The notes under the pieces: generated by a model
What the model was told of the DNA's origin: nothing
What the model saw: only the letters and a program-made list of their open reading frames with translations
Database searches by the model: none
Assembly: GCA_913057845.1 (NCBI GenBank)
Contig: CAJXPC010000134.1
Span: 1 to 5,641 of the forward strand
Reading direction: 5' to 3'
DNA length: 5,641 nucleotides
DNA from: an uncultured Pseudomonadota bacterium
GTDB taxonomy: Bacteria > Pseudomonadota > Gammaproteobacteria > Burkholderiales > Eutrophovitaceae
Shown: in pieces, positions 1-5,641 of the stretch
How the letters are laid out: every line of letters begins with the position of its first letter
How positions within the stretch are numbered: position 1 is the stretch's first letter
Translations under genes and position numbers: made by a program

Positions 1-42
1 CCTCTCTATTCGTCGGCAGCGTCAGATGTGTATAAGAGACAG
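1..42 (+). other. Illumina Nextera i5-side adapter (synthetic, not genomic)
   Basis: Position 1 (C) fits the last base of the P5 primer. Positions 2-9 read CTCTCTAT, which matches the Nextera i5 index S502. Positions 10-23 are TCGTCGGCAGCGTC, the Read 1 transposon arm. Positions 24-42 are the 19-base Tn5 mosaic end AGATGTGTATAAGAGACAG. Genomic sequence begins at 43. Any reading frame crossing this boundary is chimeric, including the apparent C-terminus of the oxidoreductase and a plus-strand frame starting at 26. Confidence 0.98.
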
Positions 43-3000
43 TCTTGTAATTTCCCTCAAAGAGCTGTCCTACCTTTTTCTGAAATACACCGTCAGCGTA
101 AAGCCTACCGACCTCATATTCGTCTTTGTAGGCCATCAGCTTAAAGTAGTAACGCGCAACGATCTCTGTCAACCCATCAAGCATCGCTCCAGACTCTTCT
201 CTAAGTCGCACCCTATCAACTAGGCTTCGATACTGTTTCGCATAATCTACGTTTTGATAATCAGTTAGGAAGTTGAATCTCTTTTGAATGATCTCATCGA
301 GCGTATGCGACTGTTCCTCAACCACCTCATCCTCTAAAACTTTCGGTTTCAATAATCGCTCTACTGTCGGTAGATCGACACAGGCTCTTCTACCCCAGAG
401 AAACGCCGTCTTGTTCATCTCGACCGATGCACCATTCATCTCTATTGCTCGATTGATGGCTTCGTGCCGCAAAGGCAACAAGCCTTTTTGGTAGGCAAAT
501 CCCAGCATGAACATATTCGACGCGATCGAATTACCCATCAATGAGGTAGCGATACGGGTTGCTTCTACAAACTCAACATTATCTCCACCCAATCGGTTGC
601 GGATCGTCTCTTTCAGACCATTTCTCGGAAATTGATAATTTTTGTCACGGGTAAAAACACCTGTCATCTGCTCATGCACATTAACAATGGCAAATGTCTT
701 CCCATTTTGACCCAACCCCATTGTCTTTTCACTTGCGGTCGTCACAAAATCACAACCCAAAATCAACGAAGCACCAGCAAAACCAAGACGCGCTGATTTC
801 AAATCTTCCTGACGATTCGCGATCTGCAAGTGGCTCCAAACAGCTCCCCCTTTTTGAGCAAGACCTGCCATATCCATCCCCGCAAAGGACTTACTCTCAA
901 GATGAGCCGCCATACCAATAATCGCGCCTATGGTTACAACACCCGTACCACCAATACCATTGACCAGGATCCCATACGGCTGCTCCAAAGACGGTAAAAC
1001 CGGATCCACCAAAACTGGAAAGAGATCAGCCTTTTCAGTGTTAGATACCGCACCTTGACCCTTCTTAAGGGATCCCCCATGCACTGTGACAAAGCTTGGA
1101 CAAAACCCCTTGACGCAAGAAAAGTCCTTATTACACGAGGACTGGTCTATTGATCGCTTTCGACCAAACTCAGTTTCAAGCGGAGTAACAGAGACACAGT
1201 TCGACTGAACACCACAATCACCACAACCTTCACAGACTAAATCATTAATCACTGCCCTTTTCGCTGGATCAGGGAACGTTCCTCTTTTTCGCCTTCGCCT
1301 CTTTTCCGAAGCACAGGTCTGGTCATAAACGATTACAGAGACTCCTAAAACTTCACGAATTTCTTTTTGGACTCGATCATAATCATCGCGATGATGAACT
1401 GTCACACCCTCAGCGAACCCAGTATTAGAACCATATTTATCCGGTTCATCCGTAACAACTACAACTTTGGTCGCACCTTCAGCCGCGACTTGCCGAGTTA
1501 CTTGTGGCACGGTTAATTGACCATCAACTGGCTGACCACCCGTCATTGCAACAGCATCATTAAACAAGATTTTGTAGGTCATATTAGCCCCTGAAGCGAC
1601 AGCCGCCCTCAACGCTAAAAACCCAGAATGAAAATAGGTCCCATCACCAATATTTTGAAAAACATGCGGCGTATCAACGAAGTGAGACTCGCCAATCCAA
1701 CTAGCCCCCTCTCCGCCCATTTGGGTATATCCGGTCGTATTGCGGTCCATCCATTGCGCCATAAAATGACAACCTATCCCAGATAAGGCAACAGAACCCT
1801 CTGGCACCTTAGTTCCCGTGCTGTGGGGACAACCAGAACAGAAATAAGGCGTACGCTCCATGGCTGGAACCTCGATAGACTCAAGAGCCATCGACTTTCT
1901 TCGATTGAGTCGATCTTCAAGATCATGATCACTCGTGAACTCTAATATACGCTCTGCAATCGCAATCGCAATTTCATTAGGTTCGAGTGCTGCATTGGAG
2001 CGAAGCAACTCAGTTCCTTGTTCATTCTTTTTACCAACAACAATAGGACGTTGCTCGAGCGAATATAAGATATCTTTCACTTGAGGCTCTAAAAGAGCTC
2101 GCTTTTCTTCAACAACCAAAATCTTTTTAAGGCCTTTAGCAAACTGAGAAATCCCTATTGGCTCGAGTGGCCAGGTCATACCCACTTTATAAACACTCAA
2201 ACCGAGTTTTTTCGCACGCTGGTCATCAATACCTAAATAGTGAAGCGCTTGCCTGACATCGAGATACGATTTACCACAAGTAATGATACCCAAGACATCA
2301 TTCCCACCTTGAAGCTCAACTCTATCGATTCCATTAGCTCGCACAAACGCTTTGACCGCTTCAAGCTTATATTTATGAAGGCGCTCTTCCTGATCTAGAG
2401 GCGGATCTGGAAAGCGAAGACTAAGACCTCCCTCAGGCATTTCAAATTCAGAGGGCTGAACCACTTGCACTCTATCGTCACCGACGTCAACGGTTGCGCT
2501 TGCATCGATCGTATCCTTCATGCATTTAAGACCTACCCACGTACCGGAATATCGGGAAAGCGCCCATCCATACAACCCGTAATCCAATAACTCCTGTACC
2601 CCAGCTGGATTCAGTATGGGCATCATTGCGTCGACCAGCGCAAATTCACTTTGATGCGCAGTAGTCGATGATTCACATGTGTGATCGTCGCCCATCAAAG
2701 CGAGGACACCACCATTAGGATGGGTTCCAGCCAAGTTCGCATGTCGAAAAATATCACCTGACCGATCTACTCCTGGCCCCTTGCCATACCATATACCAAA
2801 CACACCATCATATTTGGCCTTGCCATGCATCCCAGCCTGCTGTGTGCCCCACAGCGCTGTTGCCGCAAGGTCTTCGTTAACCCCTGCCTGGAACACAATA
2901 TTGTGATTTTTTAGGTGCTTCTTTGCAGCCCACAATTGTTGGTCAAACTGACCTAACGGGCTGCCCCGATAACCTGAGATATAGCCAGCAGTATTCAATC

Positions 3001-3124
3001 CGCTCTTTTTATCCCTAGCATGCTGCATCAAAGGCAAGCGCACCAATGCTTGCGTCCCATTGAGAAAGATACGACCCTCCTCAACAATATATTTGTCTTC
3101 TAACGCGACATCTCTAAGTTTCAT
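43..3124 (-). CDS. Fused indolepyruvate ferredoxin oxidoreductase, 3'-truncated by the contig end
   Basis: This is a single-chain thiamine-diphosphate, iron-sulfur enzyme. It oxidatively decarboxylates aryl-2-oxoacids (indolepyruvate, probably phenylpyruvate) to acyl-CoA in the cytoplasm and passes electrons to ferredoxin. My translation is open for 1027 genomic codons. The N-terminus (MKLRDVALEDKYIVEEGRIF, then GYISGYRGSPLGQFD near residues 41-55) is the pyrimidine-binding half. A transketolase-C-like segment follows (about 240-350, with VVEEKR). The TPP domain has FCSGCPHSTGT at 428 onward, G493-D494-G495 and N522. Two cysteine clusters follow: C631/C634/C637/C643 and C664/C670/C675-P676. 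The POR gamma domain contains NGIGGTGVV at 722-730. Residues from about 930 resemble the C-terminal DUF6537 region. The family is usually near 1150 residues, so roughly 130 are missing. ATG at 3124 is chosen because an in-frame TGA lies three codons upstream and the N-terminus matches the family. The Shine-Dalgarno is weak (GGGGG, 12 bases away). Substrate is inferred from family only. Confidence 0.93.
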
Positions 3125-3280
3125 AACCAGTCAAAGCCCCCGTTTAGCCGAACTGCCACATGAGTTATTCAGCATCAGTATTTAATCCAAAAATAGGAAC
3201 GTCCAAGCGCAACCTTCATATCATCTAATCTCACAGAATCGTATCATAATAGACTCTTATCCCAATCAAAAGGATCTCCA
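3125..3280. promoter_or_regulatory. Divergent promoter region between the oxidoreductase and TusA-like genes
   Basis: This gap separates genes transcribed away from each other, so it should hold both promoters. On the plus strand TATCATAAT (3242-3250) resembles a -10 element, with CATAAT at 3245-3250, but no convincing -35 lies 16-18 bases upstream. On the minus strand a weak pair is possible: TTGGAC (complement of 3201-3206) and TTAAAT (complement of 3180-3185), spaced 15. No clear operator palindrome or riboswitch-like structure is visible. The region is inferred from gene layout, and the individual boxes are low confidence. Confidence 0.45.
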
Positions 3281-3331
3281 ATGTATAATCAGTTTGAAAT
3301 TACACCACTACTGGAATCAAGGCAAAGCTAG
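3281..3331 (+). CDS. Possible 16-codon leader peptide upstream of the TusA-like gene
   Basis: The frame runs ATG (3281) to TAG (3329-3331) and encodes MYNQFEITPLLESRQS. It has a better Shine-Dalgarno than the gene it precedes: AAAGGA ending at 3274, six bases before the ATG. Its stop lies two bases before the TusA-like ATG at 3334 (TAGAAATG), a spacing typical of translational coupling or reinitiation. It is in a different frame from the downstream gene and cannot be an N-terminal extension. The peptide has no run of one amino acid, so it does not look like a classic attenuator leader. It could also be chance: short ORFs are common, and the only support here is the ribosome site and the stop/start spacing. 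Confidence 0.4.
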   Translation: MYNQFEITPLLESRQS

Positions 3332-3333
3332 AA

Positions 3334-3582
3334 ATGTCCGAGGAATTAGATATCCCAATTGACTTATCGCTCGATGTAAAAGGACTTAACTGTCCACTTC
3401 CCATACTGAAAACAAAAAAAGCACTACAGGAAATCGTGATAGGGCAAGTGTTGGAAGTATTTACAACTGACCCAGGATCAGTTCCGGACTTTCATGCGTT
3501 TTGCCGGCAAACGGGCCACGACTTACTCGACTCGACCGAAGCAAAGGCCAGCTACCGATTTTTAATCAGAAAAAGTAAGTGA
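3334..3582 (+). CDS. TusA/SirA-family sulfur-carrier protein
   Basis: This is a small cytoplasmic protein of 82 residues, the usual size for the TusA family, which carries persulfide sulfur on a conserved cysteine to tRNA thiolation, molybdenum-cofactor or sulfur-oxidation pathways. The signature is visible as GLNCPLPILKTKKAL, with candidate sulfur-accepting Cys20 in a CPxP motif that begins the first helix. Next come the family's central TTDPGSVPDF segment (44-53) and FCRQTGH with a second cysteine, Cys57. E. coli and Pseudomonas TusA have CPEP followed by a different helix, whereas this protein has CPLP and KTKKAL. It therefore looks like a TusA-like paralogue rather than TusA itself, and no gene symbol is given. 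The start is fixed because the frame closes at TGA 3295-3297 with no other start codon between. AAGG at 3319-3322 is a weak ribosome site 11 bases away, possibly helped by coupling to the leader ORF. Confidence 0.9.
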   Translation: MSEELDIPIDLSLDVKGLNCPLPILKTKKALQEIVIGQVLEVFTTDPGSVPDFHAFCRQTGHDLLDSTEAKASYRFLIRKSK

Positions 3583-3592
3583 TATCAGCCGA

Positions 3593-3613
3593 TTGGGCAG
3601 TTGCACGCCCCAA
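3593..3613 (+). terminator. Weak hairpin after the TusA-like gene, possible terminator
   Basis: TTGGG at 3593-3597 pairs with CCCAA at 3609-3613. An alternative pairing is GGGC (3595-3598) with GCCC (3607-3610) around an 8-base loop. It lies about ten bases after the TusA-like stop codon, where a terminator would be expected. The following bases are CAATAAAATTT rather than a T tract, so an efficient intrinsic terminator is doubtful. Confidence 0.3.
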
Positions 3614-3690
3614 CAATAAAATTTAAATCAATGCTACTTTGTGGTTAGTTTACTCACAAGCACACAATCAAATTTTTAATCCGCATGATG

Positions 3691-3734
3691 TTGCGTGCGC
3701 AAGAAGAGTGCCCTTTTGCTTGGGCTTGCCGCAA
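3691..3734. repeat. Nested inverted-repeat cluster, possible ssb terminator
   Basis: TTGC and GCAA alternate several times: a TTGCG-TG-CGCAA palindrome (3691-3702), then GCAA (3699-3702) pairing with TTGC (3726-3729) around an inner GCCC (3710-3713)/GGGC (3722-3725) stem, and TTGC-C-GCAA at 3726-3734. Read on the minus strand, downstream of ssb, the inner stem is followed by a pyrimidine-rich ACTCTTCTT stretch, which could help terminate ssb transcription. The stems are short (4-5 pairs), so the role is uncertain. Confidence 0.35.
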
Positions 3735-3771
3735 TACTAAACCGACCGCCTTACCCAATTAAGATGACCGT

Positions 3772-4221
3772 CTAAAACGGAATATCATCCTCGAGGTCAT
3801 CTAAGCCACCGGAAAATTGGCTGGAACCAGATTCTGCAGATCCCTTACTAGGTGATTGGTTACCACCGAAATCTCCCCCACCAGAGCCTGGTCGAGACCC
3901 CAACATTTGCATCCGGTCCGCTACAACCTCGGTGGTATATTTCTCCTGACCTTCCTTATCTGTCCACTTTCTGGTTTGCAAGCGCCCCTCAAAATATGCT
4001 TGCGACCCTTTCTTAAGATACTCCCCAGCCACTTCTGCCAAGCGACCAAAGATGACGATTCTGTGCCATTCCGTCTTCTCTTGACGCTCACCACTCTTAT
4101 CCTTCCAGGTGTCTGTTGTCGCAATACTTAAACTAACCATTGCGTCTCCGCTTGGCATACGACGGACTTCAGGATCTCTCCCAAGATTTCCAACAAGAAT
4201 GACCTTATTTACGGAAGCCAT
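3772..4221 (-). CDS. ssb: Single-stranded DNA-binding protein SSB
   Basis: SSB coats single-stranded DNA as a homotetramer in replication, recombination and repair, and recruits partner enzymes through its acidic tail. The protein has 149 residues. An OB fold spans roughly residues 1-108, with [20 protein letters not shown] at the start and the ssDNA-stacking aromatics W39, W52, F58 and W86 in positions equivalent to E. coli W40, W54, F60 and W88. A short Gly/Ser-rich linker (about 109-138) follows, then the tail [10 protein letters not shown], whose DDIPF end is the partner-binding tip. The linker is shorter than in E. coli SSB (178 residues) but within the range of the family. ATG at 4221 is chosen over an in-frame TTG at 4224 because AGGAG (complement of 4229-4233) sits seven bases before the ATG and the product starts MASVNK as in homologues. 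It lies 131 bases downstream of the MFS gene on the same strand. Confidence 0.97.
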   Translation of the reverse strand: MASVNKVILVGNLGRDPEVRRMPSGDAMVSLSIATTDTWKDKSGERQEKTEWHRIVIFGRLAEVAGEYLKKGSQAYFEGRLQTRKWTDKEGQEKYTTEVVADRMQMLGSRPGSGGGDFGGNQSPSKGSAESGSSQFSGGLDDLEDDIPF

Positions 4222-4352
4222 CAACTTTCTCCTGTTTCTAAAACTGTGATTTAACGATGGGCGTAGCCCTTTTAGGACCGGTCAACAACCTCATCAACGC
4301 TTGTGGCCTTACTGTAACGCCTTTAACCCATATGTGCTATAGCCAAAATAAT
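4222..4352 (-). promoter_or_regulatory. Spacer between the MFS gene and ssb, with the ssb ribosome site
   Basis: This 131-base gap is long enough for a separate ssb promoter. The only firm element is the ssb Shine-Dalgarno AGGAG (complement of 4229-4233). GACCGGTC at 4276-4283 is a perfect 8-base palindrome of unknown meaning. I see no convincing -35/-10 pair and no LexA-type CTGT-N8-ACAG box. ssb may be read through from the MFS gene or from an unrecognised promoter here. Confidence 0.45.
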
Positions 4353-4362
4353 CTATTGGCTA
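4340..4362 (-). repeat. Seven-pair hairpin over the MFS stop codon
   Basis: TAGCCAA (4340-4346) and TTGGCTA (4356-4362) are perfect inverted repeats around a 9-base loop. The loop contains the TAG stop of the MFS gene (complement of 4353-4355). No U tract follows on the minus strand, so this is not a standard terminator. It could act as a 3' stability hairpin or partial terminator before ssb. Confidence 0.4.
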
Positions 4363-5534
4363 ACTTGGTTGACTGGATCAGACATTTTGACGGACGCAAG
4401 CAACCACACCAGTGCCCAAACAGCACTAAATATGAAGACTCCCTGACCTGAGAAATGCTGGTATGTCCAGCCTCCAGCCACTCCCCCAATAAATGTTCCC
4501 AGATACTGACTGGTACTGTAGACACCTAACGCCGTACCCTTAGACTTGGGATCCGCCACACGTGAAACCCAAGAAGGAAGTGACGCCTCCAGCAAATTAA
4601 ATGCACCAAAAAATATGACCAATGCCAGACCAAGACCAACCTGACCAAAATCAAATACACCAAGCAGTAGCTCTGCCAAGATGATCATCATGATGCTGAA
4701 TAAAAATACGGCTTTGCGATGTCCAAATTTCTCCGAAAGCATCATCAATGGCAACATAATAAAGATGCTGGACACCATCACAGCAAGATAGAACTGCCAA
4801 GTAATTAAACCACCCTCCAAGCCAGCGAGAATAAACGGTAAGGACACAAACATTGCCATCAAGATTCCATGTAACGAAAAAATACCTAAATCAAGCCTGA
4901 GCAAATCTCTATTAGATAAAATGACTTGTAATTTGACGGGGGAATCTTCCCCTCGCTTACCTATCGGTTCCGGATCAGGCACGTAGAAGTAAACAACCGC
5001 TATGGATACACAAGTCAAAAGCGCCGTAATTAAAAATATACCTGACAATCCGACAAATCCATCCAGCACCGGACCCAACACGATAGACAAGAGAAAGGTA
5101 AAGCCAATCGTAATCCCGATGATCGCCATTGACTTAGTACGAACTTCGTCCCGTGTGAGGTCGGCATTCAACGCGATCACTGCGGATGATACAGCCCCCG
5201 CTCCCTGGATACCACGCCCAATACACAACATGAGAAGTGAGTCCGCGCATGCGGCAACGAGACTTCCCATAATAAATATACACAGCCCGAGGTATATCGT
5301 CCTTTTTCGACCCCAAAAATCAGATAAGCGGCCCAATGGAATCTGAAAAATAGCTTGAGTTAAACCGTAAATACCTATCGCCAAACCAATGAGCGTCGCG
5401 CTCTCACCACCCGGCAAGGTATCTGCATATAACGCAACCACGGGAAGGATCACGAATAACCCAAACATACGTAAACTAAATACACCTGCCAATCCGATAC
5501 TGGCTCTTCGTTCGCTTTGAGTGAAGCTTGTCAT
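4353..5534 (-). CDS. YajR-like MFS transporter, 12 helices
   Basis: This is an inner-membrane major facilitator superfamily protein of 393 residues, probably a proton-coupled drug or small-molecule exporter; the substrate is unknown. The opening, SERRASIGLAGVFSLRMFGLFVILPVVALYA, is typical of the YajR-like group. Motif A in loop 2-3 is GRLSDFWGRK (68-77). R107-G-I-Q-G in helix 4 is the motif B arginine region. GPVLDG (154-159) in helix 5 resembles the antiporter motif C. A degenerate second motif A, SEKFGHRK (267-274), lies between helices 8 and 9, after a charged central loop (about 186-212). The protein ends shortly after helix 12, so it lacks the C-terminal cytoplasmic YAM domain of E. coli YajR (about 454 residues). 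The ATG at 5534 has only a weak ribosome site. The neighbouring ssb lies downstream on the same strand, a pairing I recall from Pseudomonas. Confidence 0.9.
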   Translation of the reverse strand: MTSFTQSERRASIGLAGVFSLRMFGLFVILPVVALYADTLPGGESATLIGLAIGIYGLTQAIFQIPLGRLSDFWGRKRTIYLGLCIFIMGSLVAACADSLLMLCIGRGIQGAGAVSSAVIALNADLTRDEVRTKSMAIIGITIGFTFLLSIVLGPVLDGFVGLSGIFLITALLTCVSIAVVYFYVPDPEPIGKRGEDSPVKLQVILSNRDLLRLDLGIFSLHGILMAMFVSLPFILAGLEGGLITWQFYLAVMVSSIFIMLPLMMLSEKFGHRKAVFLFSIMMIILAELLLGVFDFGQVGLGLALVIFFGAFNLLEASLPSWVSRVADPKSKGTALGVYSTSQYLGTFIGGVAGGWTYQHFSGQGVFIFSAVWALVWLLASVKMSDPVNQVSQ

Positions 5535-5593
5535 TGAATAATTATGGAGATTCTCAGAGGTAAATTAGATATTAATTCGGTATAGTATCAGGT
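5535..5593. promoter_or_regulatory. AT-rich region upstream of the MFS gene, cut by the right adapter
   Basis: These 59 genomic bases are AT-rich and probably hold the MFS promoter. On the plus strand TATAGT (5581-5586) resembles a -10 element pointing out of the window, which would fit a divergent gene beyond the edge. No good -35 is visible for either direction. Truncation at 5593 prevents a firmer call. Confidence 0.35.
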
Positions 5594-5641
5594 CTGTCTC
5601 TTATACACATCTCCGAGCCCACGAGACCTCTCTACATCTCG
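5594..5641 (+). other. Illumina Nextera i7-side adapter (synthetic, not genomic)
   Basis: Positions 5594-5612 are the mosaic end CTGTCTCTTATACACATCT. Positions 5613-5627 are CCGAGCCCACGAGAC, the Read 2 arm. Positions 5628-5635 read CTCTCTAC, matching the Nextera i7 index N707. Positions 5636-5641, ATCTCG, begin the P7 sequence. Genomic sequence ends at 5593. Confidence 0.98.

Larger units (their letters stand above)
3583..3771. other. Convergent intergenic gap between the TusA-like gene and ssb
   Basis: No credible gene is seen here. The two flanking genes run toward each other, so transcription termination is expected from both sides. The gap holds several short inverted repeats, listed separately, but none is followed by a proper run of T on either strand, so no textbook intrinsic terminator can be called. 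Confidence 0.6.

Noticed and set aside
26..223. Plus-strand 65-residue ORF starting in the left adapter
   Set aside because: Its first codons are the Tn5 mosaic end and the rest is antisense to the oxidoreductase; no family resemblance.
288..921. Plus-strand ORFs at 288-494 and 694-921
   Set aside because: Low-complexity frames antisense to the clearly conserved oxidoreductase coding sequence.
3856..4131. Overlapping ORFs on both strands inside ssb (3856-4131 plus, 3921-4124 minus)
   Set aside because: Shadows of ssb, which has full-length family match, Shine-Dalgarno and correct tail.
4222..4224. TTG start for ssb giving a 150-residue product
   Set aside because: The AGGAG site would be only four bases away, and homologues start MAS; ATG at 4221 fits better.
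4259..4273. GGGC-GTA-GCCC followed by TTTT, terminator-like on the plus strand
   Set aside because: The stem is only four pairs with a three-base loop, and no plus-strand gene ends nearby.
4222..4352. Possible LexA (SOS) box upstream of ssb
   Set aside because: CTGT words occur (such as CTGTTTCTAAAACTG) but none makes the CTGT-N8-ACAG palindrome.
4257..5346. ORFs at 4257-4451, 4337-4525, 5002-5346 and 5134-5316
   Set aside because: They lie wholly or mostly over the MFS gene in other frames and show no recognisable domain or ribosome site.
24..5612. Inverted 19-base ends resembling a Tn5-type composite transposon
   Set aside because: They are the engineered hyperactive mosaic ends followed by Illumina arms and indices; there is no transposase inside.

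Overview
The window is one piece of bacterial chromosome, positions 43-5593, lying between two synthetic Illumina Nextera library adapters (1-42 and 5594-5641). Both adapters carry readable sample indices and sit in the orientation of a single P5-insert-P7 library molecule. The outer bases are therefore not biology, and both cut edges are tagmentation or assembly edges.

The insert looks gammaproteobacterial. The SSB begins like the E. coli protein ([16 protein letters not shown]) and ends in the DDIPF tail. A YajR-type MFS transporter lies directly upstream of ssb on the same strand, an arrangement I recall from Pseudomonas and relatives, where uvrA is divergent next door. The large oxidoreductase is the fused single-chain form found in Proteobacteria. 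Base composition is moderate, somewhat AT-leaning by eye. I cannot place it to genus; an environmental or marine gammaproteobacterium is a guess.

Layout, left to right. (1) Positions 43-3124, minus strand: a very long open frame for a fused indolepyruvate:ferredoxin oxidoreductase, complete at the N-terminus and cut at its C-terminus by the left adapter. (2) Positions 3125-3280: a divergent promoter region. (3) Positions 3281-3331, plus strand: a possible 16-codon leader ORF with a good Shine-Dalgarno, ending two bases before the next gene. (4) Positions 3334-3582, plus strand: a TusA/SirA-family sulfur-carrier protein. (5) Positions 3583-3771: a convergent intergenic gap with several short inverted repeats. 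(6) Positions 3772-4221, minus strand: ssb. (7) Positions 4222-4352: a spacer. (8) Positions 4353-5534, minus strand: a 12-helix MFS transporter. (9) Positions 5535-5593: AT-rich upstream DNA, then the right adapter.

Two functional themes are visible. The left half pairs an iron-sulfur, thiamine-diphosphate 2-oxoacid oxidoreductase (aromatic amino acid breakdown) with a divergent sulfur-carrier protein; any functional link is inferred only from adjacency. The right half is the MFS-ssb housekeeping unit (drug/solute efflux and DNA replication/repair). I found no RNA genes, CRISPR arrays, natural mobile elements or clear novel system. The most useful observations are the adapter contamination, the artificial truncation it causes, and the small leader ORF ahead of the TusA-like gene.
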